From Reticulascus tulasneorum (taxonomy: Eukaryota; Ascomycota; Sordariomycetes; Glomerellales; Reticulascaceae), in the NCBI GenBank assembly GCA_001557505.1, contig LSAX01000003.1, positions 3,472,001-3,536,000 of the forward strand: 64,000 bases of DNA, given 5' to 3'. Both the position numbers and the translations under genes were made by a program. Every line of letters begins with the position of its first letter. Positions within the stretch are counted from its first letter, which is position 1. Under the pieces are notes generated by a model. That model saw only the letters and a list, made by a program, of their open reading frames with translations. It ran no database searches and had not been told where the DNA came from. Below, in pieces: positions 10,938 through 22,488 of this stretch.

Positions 10938-12660
10938 ATGGCCCCGTCACTCCTGCCACGGGCAGAAATGGGCCAAGCCCAGCATGCTTCGGAACCCCTT
11001 GTTGGTGTTGTCATGAGTGTCCTTCTGTGCTTCGCTTCCATCACCATCCTCTCCATCTTCCTCAGTATGTCATCCCACATCATCGATACGGCATGCACTG
11101 ATTGCTAACATTGGCCATCAGCACAAAGAAGTTTAGCTATCAAAGTTTGGAGGAGATTACCATTCGTGGTATGGCGTACGTCTTGCACTAGCCTCCACTC
11201 CAACCACGGGTTGGCCAGTTCTTTGCTAAACGTCTTTCCAGTCGTCTTTGCCATCTATATCGATTCCTACTTGTTCGTGTTTGCCACGGCTCTTCTACAG
11301 TTTGCATTCGGAGTCAACACAAGTATCCAAATATGCGATGGTGCCATCCTCCTGTGCTTGGTGTGCTATCTCACTACCAAAGTCGGTTCATCCTTCCTGT
11401 TCCACGTTGAGCTATGATACTAACAATCATCCTAGGTGGTACGTTCGCGTGTGATGGTCGTGTTAGACATGATGCTAACCGAAACCAGTTGATTTACCTC
11501 TTCCTGGTTGAGAAAGTGGTAAGCTTGACCATTATCGCCCAACTCAGCCGTTAATGATTCTAACCGGTATCAAGCATATCATTCGAGGTACTAAGAAGAG
11601 CCGAATGAGATCCAAGTTGTACATCTTCAACTCATTTGGAATGCTGGGTGTCTATGTCATCGTCGGTGTGCTGAATTTCATATTGTAAGTCAAATCCTCA
11701 ATGCAGCCTGGCGCCCTCCCATTAACAGTCGATCCACAGCCGCATCACACGAATGGAAGGCGGCCAATGTATTATTGGCATGCAGCGACTCTCCATGATA
11801 CCTCTCATCTCCTTCGACGCCGTGGTCAACGTCTACCTCACCATCCTATTCCTCATTCCTCTCAAAAGTAAGGCTTCCAAGTCTCTCCGCAATTTACAGC
11901 AAACCAAGATGGTTATTAACACACACGTGCAGATCTTTACACCTTCAAAAACTTTGCAATGACGCCCGCTAATATCAGACTCCGCTCGGTGGCAATCCGA
12001 ACTTTCGTTGGCGCGTTCTGCACACTCATCAGCAGCATTGTGTAAGTCGTCACCTCATAGAAGGAAAGCGATCTCGAGTCGTCTCTAATGGTCCATAGAA
12101 ACTTGACTGTTCTCATGGCACTCAACGGTGAGCCCGGATGGGTGTGCCTGATGTGCTGTAACAGCGACAGTAAGTCCACTTCGCCCACCCAGTCCCCTCG
12201 TCCAACACTCTCCTAACTTCCAAAAGTCCTCTTCTCCGCAGCCGTCATCCAATGGGTCACCTCCCGTGACAACGCCGGCACCGAATCCACCTCCAGCGCG
12301 TCCCGCCGCAACCAAGCCCAGGCGCAGGACAACGAGCGCGGCCCGCAATACTCGCCCAACATCCCGCCCTCTCAAAAACACGTCTTCGACGACGTCGGCG
12401 AGATCTCGCTCGACGCGCGCTCGGCAGCCAGCGACAAGATATCAGATGAGTCGGAGCGCACGGACAGGAAACAGCGGGTGGGCGTGGTGGTCACGACGAC
12501 GATCCGGCGCGAGTCCAAGCCCGGCACGCCCAGGTTCGAGGAGATGGGCATCGAGGAGCGGCCGTACGCGGCTGGCGCCGGGTCGAGGAATAGCGAGCCC
12601 ATCGGCCCCGGGTTCATGGCGAGGGCGACGACGACGATCAGCGGCGGGTCGAAGCGGTGA
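10938..12660 (+). CDS. Uncharacterised fungal seven-transmembrane protein
   Basis: Ten exons give 401 residues: 10938-11064, 11122-11175, 11242-11381, 11436-11438, 11489-11518, 11575-11684, 11740-11867, 11933-12041, 12099-12169 and 12227-12660. All nine introns are 50-66 nt, GT..AG, most with a CTAAC-type branch point, and the frame closes exactly. Residues about 20-260 hold seven hydrophobic segments (near 21-42, 55-85, 95-116, 135-155, 170-186, 200-222 and 230-250). A hydrophilic, Ser/Arg-rich C-terminal tail of about 140 residues follows. The topology recalls a receptor or small-molecule sensor, but I see no hallmark of a named GPCR class. I regard it as a conserved Ascomycota membrane protein of unknown function. 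The fourth exon is a single codon, GTG (Val108), between two complete introns. If it were skipped, one residue of a TM helix would be lost without a frameshift. Confidence 0.85.
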
Positions 12661-14015
12661 TGTGAGAAAGGGTTTTAATAGGTTCCTTGTGATGGTCACG
12701 ACATATCCTCGGGGGTGTTTGCAAACTTACGAAGTATTATAGAAGGCATGCTCTTCTTCACCTGGGAATGGGGGGTCTGGGATACGGAGGTGTTTGGCTC
12801 TATTAGGAAACGTTGTATGAACAAAACGCAGCCGAAAAGAAATGTGACATATCTTCTTCTACTTAACATCTGTCCTCCGGTGCTCTTGCAATTGATCCGT
12901 AATTCTCGACGAAATTCAAACAGGCCAGGCCAGGCTATCTACTCCGTGTCGCCGATGACTTCGAAATCAAGGCCCCATCCGTTCACTCACCGAGCTCACC
13001 ACGTCCATCCCCTTGTCCACGTCGATGGCCAGACACATCCCACCGAGCAACTGGAAATGGGAAAAGGATCCCAAACTTAGTTCTTCAAAAGCGACTCGTA
13101 CCTCTCCTCTCCCTCTCTCCTCTCCTCTCCTGTCCCCTCTCCCTTCCCCGCCAAGCATTGCATACCAACAGCCAGTCCAGCCCCAGTCCAAAGGGTGCTC
13201 CACACCGCGACTCCACACCGAAGCCCCCACACCGAAAGCGCGATTCATGCTTTTCCCCGGATTCGTGTCCGTCTCGTCTTTGTCCATCGATCACGGGGGG
13301 CACGCCGCTGAGAGCGGGCCAGAACTCTAAATGGGGGCGTCTTCGGCTAGCACCGAGAAACCTGTTTTGGATCAGCAGCAGGGCAGCGCGGGCAGGTGGC
13401 GGGTTGTGGATTGGAGCTATGTCGATCTCCGGGGACCCGAAGATCTGGGAAGTTTAAATCGAGGCGAGGCGAGGCCGGGACAGATGGGAGGGGGCAGTGG
13501 TTTAGGAAGTGATGAGCAGGATAATCGTCGAGAACAGGGAAGTGGGACATGGGGAAGCCGGGAGCAACTACAAGTTCTCATGAGGGAGATGGAGACTACG
13601 CTGCGATGCTGCACTGGCATGCAAAGCCATGACCTGGAGACGACCAAGCACGGGCAAATCAGAAAATTGAAGTAAGCTAAATAGCTTTTTATTCATTTGT
13701 TCGTAGCTCATGATTCTATCCTTTGGGTTCCTCAGAGCCGTTCCCTTTTCTATGCCTCGTAAAGCGAAAAAACACCATATCGGGTATCCCCTGTGAGCCA
13801 AACCCGTGTTGAAATCATCCAGTGGGAAATTTCCAGCGAATGACTACCCCTGAATGCAAAGAAGAAGTTGAAGAATTGGTATGTACAAGAATTGAATGCT
13901 TTGTTCGCACTTTTGACGCGCATCGTCCATGTATCCTGACCCCGAGTCCGAAAAATGCCCGTCCCTAAGGTGTCGTACGTACAAAAGAAGTGAAAGATTG
14001 TTCAGATACGGTGAC
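12661..14015. other. Convergent intergenic region
   Basis: This separates the seven-TM gene (+) from the GH128 gene (-) and must contain both 3' UTRs. CT-rich tracts (CTCTCC repeats near 13100-13150) occur. A 114-codon ATG frame at 13331-13675 has no features that would make it a gene. Confidence 0.5.
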
Positions 14016-15311
14016 TTAGACTGTCGCATATGCCTGGCCGTAGCTGCTGAGGCCGGAGCCCGATAGAAGACTGCCCTGGTTCACCATGAAGTAGGAGTAG
14101 GCGTCCACGTAGTCGAGGCCATCTAGCTGGGGAAGGACGTCCTTGACGAAGCTGGTGATCTGCGCATCGCTGCCGAATGGCGCGAACTCGGTGAGCCAGA
14201 CAGGCTTGCCCTTGCAGATCTCATGGACCCTCTTAAGGTGTGAGAACAGGGTGTCGACAGCCTCTACTGGAGAGTACCAATGGGTGACGCAGAAATCAAT
14301 GGCGCAGTTGTCGCCGCACGAGTCCATGAAAGCCTGCAGCCAGTCAAGACCCTGGCCGGCGATGTTGCTGTTGGTGATGGCTGGAGAGCCAATCTTGGCC
14401 TTGCTTGCGTATGGGTTCATGTACTTGATATGAGCGGCGGCGGCAGAGCCGGCATCCAGATTGCACTGGCCTGGATTGTCGCACTCGTTGAAGCTCAACA
14501 GATGGGTGGAGCCCTTGGCGAGCATGTCGTCCGCATTTTTCTGCCAGCGGCTGGTGTGAACATCAATTGGCCCCCAGAGCATGGGAACGTAGTTGAAACC
14601 ACCAGAAATGCCATTGTCCCGAGAATCCCAGTTATAAGCCCACTTGCACTTGCCGGAGTCTGCAAAGTTGCCAAGAAGGCTCGCTTCGTTGTAAGCAAGA
14701 CCACGCTTGCTGCCAAGACCTGCGCCACCTGAAGAAGTAGGAGTTTTGGCCGGAGTAGGAGTAGGAGCGGGTGCAGCGTCCTCAACAGGTGACTCGGCAG
14801 CTGGAGCTGGAGCGACAGTCGTCTCAGGTGCTGCTGGGGCTACCTCGAGGGTGACCTTGGCGGGCTCGCGAGTCGGGGCAGCAGCAACAATAGGGCTATC
14901 CTCAGCGGGCGACTCCTCGGCCGGGGGTGGAGCGACCTTGGTAACCAGGGTGGTAGTCGGTGCGGGAGGTGGTGTCACGACGACGACGACAGAAGTGCTG
15001 CTGGATTTGGTGGTGGTGGAGGAGGTGGTGGAAGACGTGCTGGAGCTCGACTCCTCGGCTTCGATTGGAGCGTAGTTCTCAGTCGGGCGTGACTTGGAGT
15101 ATTTGACACCGGGGGAGTCGGCTTGGGCGGTGCTAAGATCCTCTCCATCATAGACGGTCACGGTAACCCACTCGGTAACCAAGGCGGTCTCGGTCGCGAC
15201 GTAGATGATATCCTTCTTCTGGAGGTGCAAGTGCCGGTGAGCATTCAAGGCCAGAGCCTGCTCGACAAGTGCGAGCGAGGCAACGGCAACAACAGCCGTC
15301 TTTGCGAACAT
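14016..15311 (-). CDS. Secreted GH128-family glycoside hydrolase (Asl1-like, beta-1,3-glucanase type)
   Basis: An uninterrupted 431-residue frame starts at the ATG at 15311. A signal peptide (about 1-21) is followed by a Ser/Thr/Pro/Ala-rich stalk (about 80-195) likely to be O-glycosylated, then a catalytic domain (about 200-431) beginning just after a Lys-Arg pair (SKRGLAYNEA). Glu276 in LLSFNE and Glu375 in VWLTEFA fit the acid/base and nucleophile of the GH128 TIM barrel, next to the conserved WGP and THWYS segments. The family includes fission yeast Asl1 and wall-associated endo-beta-1,3-glucanases, so it probably acts on cell-wall glucan outside the cell. No C-terminal GPI signal is seen. 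The coding-strand leader carries a long (CA)n tract 14 bp before the ATG. Confidence 0.92.
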   Translation of the reverse strand: MFAKTAVVAVASLALVEQALALNAHRHLHLQKKDIIYVATETALVTEWVTVTVYDGEDLSTAQADSPGVKYSKSRPTENYAPIEAEESSSSTSSTTSSTTTKSSSTSVVVVVTPPPAPTTTLVTKVAPPPAEESPAEDSPIVAAAPTREPAKVTLEVAPAAPETTVAPAPAAESPVEDAAPAPTPTPAKTPTSSGGAGLGSKRGLAYNEASLLGNFADSGKCKWAYNWDSRDNGISGGFNYVPMLWGPIDVHTSRWQKNADDMLAKGSTHLLSFNECDNPGQCNLDAGSAAAAHIKYMNPYASKAKIGSPAITNSNIAGQGLDWLQAFMDSCGDNCAIDFCVTHWYSPVEAVDTLFSHLKRVHEICKGKPVWLTEFAPFGSDAQITSFVKDVLPQLDGLDYVDAYSYFMVNQGSLLSGSGLSSYGQAYATV

Positions 15312-15325
15312 TGTGATGAGGTCGT

Positions 15326-15353
15326 TGTGTGTGTGTGTGTGTGTGTGTGTGTG
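15326..15353. repeat. (GT)n microsatellite in the GH128 5' leader
   Basis: About 14 GT units, reading (CA)n on the GH128 coding strand, 14 bases upstream of its ATG. It is therefore probably transcribed as part of the 5' UTR, where length variation could affect expression. Confidence 0.9.
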
Positions 15354-16856
15354 GAGTTGACGTTTTGCGTGGTGATAATGATCAAGTCGGCCTTGTATTG
15401 TTGGATCTTCCTGAAGACAATGAGGGTACGTTTCCAGCCGCCGGGGTTGATATGATGTTGAAAGGAAGGTGGGGTGGTGGTATCGCCAGATACACACGGA
15501 TGGTCGAACGGAGGGGTTGAAAGGTGGTTTGTTGGTTGGTTGTTTGGAAGTTGTTATATTCGATGGGGCGGGTGTAATCTCTATTTACACTCTCGAGTGG
15601 GCGGGATCGGTCTGTCAAAGACGCGGAAAGGAATGAGGCGCAAGGGACCGGGTCTTGTTGTTGTGTGGTGATATTCCGAGGAAGACAACAGGGCAAGGCA
15701 GGCTTACGGCTGGGCAAGGTCGAGGCTGGCGACCGGAGGTTTATGAAAAGGAATGGATAGAGGGAGGCTGAAGAAGAGAATGACAAAAGCCGGCTCGGTT
15801 GAAGGTGAGTGGAAAGGGAAGGGGGAGGAAAGAGAGAGTGGGGAAGAAGTGAAGGGAAGGAAACACTTTAAAGAGGAAGGAGTGAGGGAGGAGGAAGGAA
15901 GGGTGTGTCGACGATAGGTGGGAGAAAACAACGCTCCGGATATTTTCAGCCAAGGCAAGCAGGCACGAAGTAGCTAATTACTGTAGGCAAGTATCCCAGG
16001 TATTTTCCTCACCCAGCTCGGTCTGTCTTACTACGTGGTATACATGCAGACACATGTCCGATCCGAACTGGTACACTAGCACGATGGTACAGTACCTTAC
16101 CTTAGTCCGTACCTGAGATGCAAGGGGGGGGGACGTGGGCGTGCGGGTTGTTTCCCTCCAGGGCCATTGTGTGTGCCTTCCTTCCCTTTTCCCTTCGGTT
16201 TTCGTTCCTTGCTTGGGCTTCTCCTTCCTTGTTGTTGGCAGATGCGTGTTGTTGGTCTCTGGCCCTGTCGGCAAGTGGGGCTCGTGGGAACCCCTGGTCA
16301 GGCCTCGCCTGGCCCAGCCTGGCAAGTGGCACCCACACACACCCACGCCTTCAGCAAGTCCTCAGGTCCTCCACTCTTCCCATCCAAAGTCAAACTGGGG
16401 GCCCTCGCTCCTTCCTTCTGGTCCTGTTTTCAATCCCCGACCGTAAGTAACTTACGAGGTACCACTTATTTACTGATTAGGCCGGCACTACGACGCGCAG
16501 GATGGGGCGGACCCAGTCGAGAGCACTTTGGACGTGCTTGGTTTCTTGGTTGATTGTTTTCTTTGTTGGCTTCTGGGAAGATGAGAGTCAGGCAGAGTCA
16601 GGGATACATAGGGACAGCGTACACGCCAAGGGCTGGGATGCGCCGGTTGATGTGCCGGGATTTCCTGTCCTCGATCCAGAATACCAAGAATACATACAGA
16701 TTAACTTACCTACATACGTACACGATCCTTCCTGCCGACCAAAATACCTGCGCTGAGCTGAACACAATAAGCACCAAATATAAGACAGTGCTGGCGGTCC
16801 AGCTCCGCCTCCCTTCGCCATTTTTATTTCTACCTTATGGAGTGCCCCACGTACTT

Positions 16857-16865
16857 ACCTAGGTA
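16857..16865. repeat. ACCTAGGTA palindromic motif
   Basis: A short palindrome-centred motif that recurs in intergenic DNA here (also 58251-58259, with near matches at 3573 and 59037). Function unknown. Confidence 0.4.
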
Positions 16866-17724
16866 CTTTGACAATCCCGATTTGGATTTGGCGTCTCCAG
16901 ATCCCCTCCAACCCAGCCCCTCAAAGTACCAAAGTACAAAACTCTCATACATATTCACAGCCAAGCCCATTCAGCTGGTCCAAGTCAAAGGGCAAAAAAG
17001 ATGGGGGCTTTTGGTTTGGACGGACTCGCGAACGGACGATTTCACTTGCCGCTCGTGCCAACATGGGAACGCAGGCACTCACGCACGCTCGCACTCATCA
17101 TTCGTTCAGTTCCGTTCGTCCCGTCTCACCATACCATAGAACCAGAGAACAAAAGCCGACTCACTGGACTCACAGCGACTCGCGCCAACCCAGACCTCCC
17201 GCCCCATCCCCATCCCATCCCAACCCATCCTCTGCCGCCAGCCCATCAGTGTGTGATTCAGGTGTGGGCTGCTGCGAAAAGGCCGTGAAAAGCGCCATTT
17301 TCCATCCGCCTTTACCCCCTGTCTCATGCAGGTACCGACAGTCCTCCTGCAGGAACCAGGCACGAGAAAGCCTGGCCAGTACCTGGATGTGATGTCAACC
17401 CAATATGCAGCCGCCATTGTCATAGTACCTCCGATATGGGTATATGCTGACACACCCACTTTTTTCTTCCCTGCTTTTTTCTCTCTCCTTGCAACCCCCC
17501 TCTTCACACTTTTCAACCAATGTCAGCAGTAGCAGGCCAAATAGCCAAGGCACAGACTGGCATGACTGTGTAGGTACTTCTGAGCGGCTTGCAGAATCTG
17601 CACAGTGAGAAGCAGCAGCAGCAGAAGGATCAATTGCAGCGAATTGCGACGGAGTATTCCGTACCTTGTTTCTGCTGTTGTTGTTTCTGCTAGGTGTGCA
17701 GTAGCAACGGTTATGTAGTACTGC

Positions 17725-17734
17725 GCTACGTAGC
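17725..17734. repeat. GCTACGTAGC perfect palindrome
   Basis: A ten-base perfect inverted repeat in intergenic DNA. TACGTA-centred palindromes recur elsewhere in the window (31656-31667; near 58321). Confidence 0.5.
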
Positions 17735-20700
17735 ACCTGTCCAGTGGTGCAAACCTCTCATACTCACATCTATATTCGTCCAACTGACGCTGTGTGTGGA
17801 CCCGCGCTCAATGGGGTCTGTCTGCCCTCTTCTAAGCCAGCACGTTTACAGCACCTACATATGTGGGTACCCTGTGCATCTTTTGTTCTGTTCTCATCCC
17901 ACTTCCCCTCCATATCTCACTCGTCTCACCACTCCGCCGAGTCCGCACATCTCACGCGCTAACTACGTTGTAATAAATTCTCAGTGGAACGGGTTTACGT
18001 ATTTGCCATCGAGGTACATTCTATATGCCTACCAAGTATATTGGATGCTTTCTTTTGCCCATCCCATCTGGCTGGGCATGAAACGTCAATACCTCATCCG
18101 TAATACCGGACTCGGTGATGTTGAGGCTTCGTCAGAACTTGGCCAAAAATGGGATGAATCAAGCTGAACCAGCAACAAACACACACACACCCACGCGAGC
18201 ACGAACCACCGCCACCATCACTACCCAACCCCGGCCCCCGGCTACCCGCTATCACGTCGGACGATAAGCTCTCCCATCACTCTCAATCGGGTTTGGCGGT
18301 TTCACCAATCCCAAATCATTGGGCCCACGTTTTTTCTTTTCTCTGTTTTTCCGCCCTCGATTCCTCTTTGCGTTTAGCCCCCCATTACGTGGTCACCGAT
18401 GGATCGCTCATCGACTGCAACCCAGACCGGGGTCACAGACACGGCGCGACTGGTGAAACCTCAAGCGAGATTACCATCCGCCGCCACGGGGCACACAACC
18501 CGGCTCTTGCCACGTTGATCCAACTTGTCACGTCGAGTTTTCACGCTTTCTTTTGCCGATTCCCTTCCAACCCCTGCTCTCGTCGGAGGAAGAGACACCC
18601 TCACCCCTGCCGGAAGCCTTTCCCAAAGACAGAACGTCTTCCAGATCAGCACGCCTCGCCGTCCTTACTACGCAACCTTGCAAAGCTTGCCAAGTTGGGA
18701 CTACAACGTAGCATTGGTGCGTAGTAAGGACGACCCAAAGGCGCCCTCGCAAACGCTAGGCCATCGGGATTCCATCCGGACTCTCCATTTTGGATCTGAC
18801 AGCCCCGGGCAAGCCTTTGGTCTCTCCATCTGGATTCGCGTACCGAAGTACAGATGTACTGCAGGCCAGAGACAGTCTTGTTTGTGGCAAAGAAAGACGC
18901 GAAACCAAATCCCGGAGATGGCGTTCTGCTCCACGGGAACAAGAAACGAACCAAACCTCCCCCCACATCTCCACCAACTGCTCGAGTTTTGTGACACGTC
19001 GCCCATGTACCTAACGTGCTATCGTGCCTTGCGTACATATATCTACCAAATGTTGAAGCAATTGTTTGGGCCGTTGATATGCTTGGCACGCACTTCACAC
19101 CATCACGGCAGTTTTGTTGTTGGCGAAAGCAGCGTCAACAACCAAGGCAGCGAGGCCTGTTGGCATCTGCGTTGCCGATTTCGTCAACAAGCTCGATATT
19201 GCGTCCACAGGTCTCTTCAGCAACCTCACTGGGAATTCCTAGACTTATCCTTCAGTCAATAACATCCATATTAGCCTGGGATTGCCAGCTTGGCAACCCA
19301 ACTGCCTATCGCAGGCTTCCACCTCGTCCCGTAAGGTCCGATGTCAACTAGCTCGGCCGACATATCGTTCATCAATTATATTAGCTGCATGCCATTGTTA
19401 ATACCCGAATGGCCCGTGAGGTTAATCTGACATTATCGTGGGGCTTCATGTGCGATCCCAACCAGGTATGCAGGCACCCACGCGGGTCACAGCATCCTAT
19501 TTACCCGAAACTCTTAATTGCCATTTGACGCCATTCTCGAAGGATTTTCGTCGTTTCTATATAAAAGTTGTACAGCCTCGCTGGGCAGGATGCTGCGTTT
19601 CCTCAAATAACATGACTGCAGAATGGCGCAACCATGACATTTTCGCAGACCAGAGTATGGAGGAAATCATTCTGATGACCTTCCAACTGACGGTGGCAGA
19701 CGATGCGCTTGTAGAATTCCTAAGTCGCCTGCTACCAATATCTGTACACCGTTGCAAGATTCAAGGTCCTTGCGGCTGCAGTCTCTGAAGCATCTTGGTC
19801 ATCCTACCAGGCTCGTGCCCGGTTAGTCTTAGTACTAGATTGCTTGCCTGAAGGTAAACGGCAGGCTTGGTGGTCTGATTTGTGGGGAGCAACAAACTGT
19901 CGATATCGATGCTTTGAGGTGCCAATCTCGGGAGTACAACGGCCGTGAGTTTCACACAAGTACCGATTTCATAGCAATTTTCATGACCAGTGCAGTGCAC
20001 TGCCGCCTCACGCGAGGCCCAGTGTTTATTTATTTCTTGCCCAAGCTGAGCAAGAGTTGTACCTGGATTGCGAGTGCAGTGCTGGTCCTGAAGCTTGACT
20101 TGGCCAAAGGAGGAGACGAGAGCAACATGAGTTCGGCGTTTACGCTCGACGTGATGTTCTACCGGGATTTGTGAGAAACTCCGGTACTTCTCTTTGGTAG
20201 ATTCCAAGGTGTCTGGCTAGAATAACCCAAAGAATGACATTATGGTTATCTGTTATGGCTACATAACATGCACGAATAATCGGCAGCTCCGTTCCAGGAA
20301 GCAAGTATTGTTCCGAATCTGACGGCCGTATGTGCTGATTTCTTATTGCACCAGATACGGGGCTTCGGCTCCGACTCCACCTCATCAAGTGCGGCGGGAT
20401 GAGTCTTTGATCTTCGTCATCGGCCCTTGGGTGGATAATAGGACGAACTCGCATGCCGGAGAGCCCCGAATTCAACCCTATTCAGCCCTGTGCCCAGCCC
20501 TGCAAATAGTCACGTTGTGACTGGGCGCAAAGTTATTGGCATTCCAAGGCTCAGCCTCTCCATTTCCTGATTGCGTACAGGTAGCACACATCAGACCAAT
20601 GGTTGTCGTGCTGCCCGTGCCGGACCCGTGACGGCGTATTGATAGCCCGCAGCACTGCCACCATGACACGGATCGACGTGATGCACGTGATCTAGCGACA

Positions 20701-20889
20701 TCAAGTGGGTCCGGCTTTGAGGTGTTGGAGACGGATCTCGACTCACTCGTCATGCTCTCTACTTACAACTAATCTTCCATGCGTCTAACCGAGTGGTTGG
20801 AGTTTTGAATCGATATTTCCGAGTCTTCAGTGCTTTGGCAGCAAAACAAACGAAGCCATCACGGCAACTCCCCCGCCAGCGCGAAGAAG

Positions 20890-22488
20890 ATGAACATGGA
20901 CTTGACTCTTGCACCAAGCCAATCCCTACTGTCTCTCCCTCAGACACTAGGGGATTTTGATTATGGATCCTTCCTGGACCAGGATTTAGGATACATGGCA
21001 GAGGACAATTCCTACTCTACTTCAACACTTTCTGACTCGTCCAATAACAAAGTGTCGCCGGCCACTGCCGCAAGCAGCGCAGAGGCAGCCAACAAAGCGG
21101 CCCTGACTGCAAGGCAGAGACTCGAGAGAAGAGGCCACACGAAGAGCCGCAGGGGATGCTACAACTGCAAAAGACGGCGGATCAAGGTATGCCCCCTGTG
21201 CACTCCACGAACGTGAGATCATATTGGTGAACGCGTCTAACGCGTTTGGTAGTGCCAGGAGACTCACCCAGCTTGTGGGCATTGCGTGAAGACCGGGTTG
21301 AAGTGTGAATATCCAGCGCTACCCCAGATCACTCATCAAGTATGAACGGTCCAGCAGGTCCAAAAGCCGGGTCTAGGCTGACCTTCTATTTAGCCACACC
21401 ACCAGATCCCCTTGTTCAGCATGCAGGACATGCGCTTCTTCCAGCACTTCCTGCTGCAGTGCTATCCGCATCATCCCCTTGGGAACGAGAACATATGGAC
21501 GCACGAGGTGCCGTGCTTATCACAGAGCGTAAGTCCCCAGCGCAATTCCAGTGCAATTAGCAGGATGCTGAGCGTAGTTAGCACGAATATCTCATGCACG
21601 CCATCCTAGGCATGGCAGCTTGCGACCTCATCAACAAGGAGCCGGCTTTGATAAGCTGTGCCATGGCCCATCGCGTCAAGGCCATCAAAGCCATCAAGAA
21701 GGCGCTGGCGGACATGCCCAAGGCACACAGCACCTACGAGGAAGTCAATGCGCTAATAGCCACATGTTTCGCGCTCACGTTCCAATCCGTCGCGTTCGAC
21801 GACGGCATGGCGGAGTACATGACATTCATCCGCGGCATCATGATCATCGGTATGCAGATGTGGATGAAGGGCATCAAGCCCATGTTCTCAAATATCCTCG
21901 GCGACGACTCGCAGACCGTGCTGGAGCCTCACATGTCGACGCTGCCGCTGATCCAGAAGCAATGGACGGACGGAGCAGTTACGGCCATTGAAGGATTGAG
22001 GCCGCTATGCCAGGACTCGGCGGAGATCGAGTATTACGATCTCATTCTGGACATGGCGCAAAAGCTCTACACTTCGTCATGGGAAGGTAAGGCACCTGGA
22101 CCAGTCGGCCATGCCGGTCTCCCCCATCACTGTTGCTAACTATCGTCCAGCATATAAAGTCATCCAGAAGCACTACGGATGGTGGATAATGCTCCCGCAC
22201 GAGCGGTTCCAAAAGGTCATCGACCCCAGCAACCAGGTCATGACACTGCTCGCCTCGCACTGGATCTCGATCAAGCAGATCATGGCCTTCATCACCGAGG
22301 CCGAATACCGATGCCGGCAGAAGGATCCCGAGCCGCAGGCGCAGGGCAATGTTGATTTGGGCATGATCAGGTGGCTGAGGCACCTCAACAAGCAGGTGGA
22401 CGACGAGCATCAGATCTACAACCACTGGCCGATGTGGGTGGAGGAACAGCTGGATCGGGATTTGGGGTTCTTCGGCAGGACTCGTTGA
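20890..22488 (+). CDS. Zn(II)2Cys6 transcription factor, Upc2-like architecture
   Basis: Five exons give 453 residues: 20890-21186, 21253-21339, 21394-21528, 21582-22086 and 22151-22488. An N-terminal low-complexity segment leads into a binuclear zinc cluster with exact C-x2-C-x6-C-x6-C-x2-C-x6-C spacing (C90, C93, C100, C107, C110, C117), preceded by the basic GHTKSRRG. The first intron falls directly before the third Cys. The C-terminal part has the FFQHFLLQCYP and HEYLMHAILGMAACDL segments typical of short C6 regulators annotated as sterol-uptake-control (Upc2)-like, with the fungal TF regulatory domain filling the rest. It should act as a nuclear DNA-binding regulator; targets cannot be inferred from its neighbours. 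The ATG at 20890 is used because the upstream in-frame codons have no ATG; 20896 is an alternative start. Confidence 0.9.

Larger units (their letters stand above)
15354..20889. other. 5.5-kb gene-poor region
   Basis: Upstream of the minus-strand GH128 gene and of the plus-strand Zn2Cys6 gene, so both promoters lie here. Purine/pyrimidine-skewed sequence (15.7-15.9 kb), CCTAGG and TACGTA palindromes and CACAC/CCATCC repeats are present. The largest frame (18525-19262, 245 codons) opens with TTG rather than ATG and has no domain character. I see no gene, RNA or mobile element. Confidence 0.55.

Noticed and set aside
13331..13675. 114-codon ATG frame between the seven-TM and GH128 genes
   Set aside because: Possible orphan, but no homology-type features and it sits in the likely 3' UTR zone.
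18525..19262. 245-codon frame in the gene-poor region
   Set aside because: Opens with TTG, has no recognisable motif, and alternative frames of similar length overlap it on the other strand.
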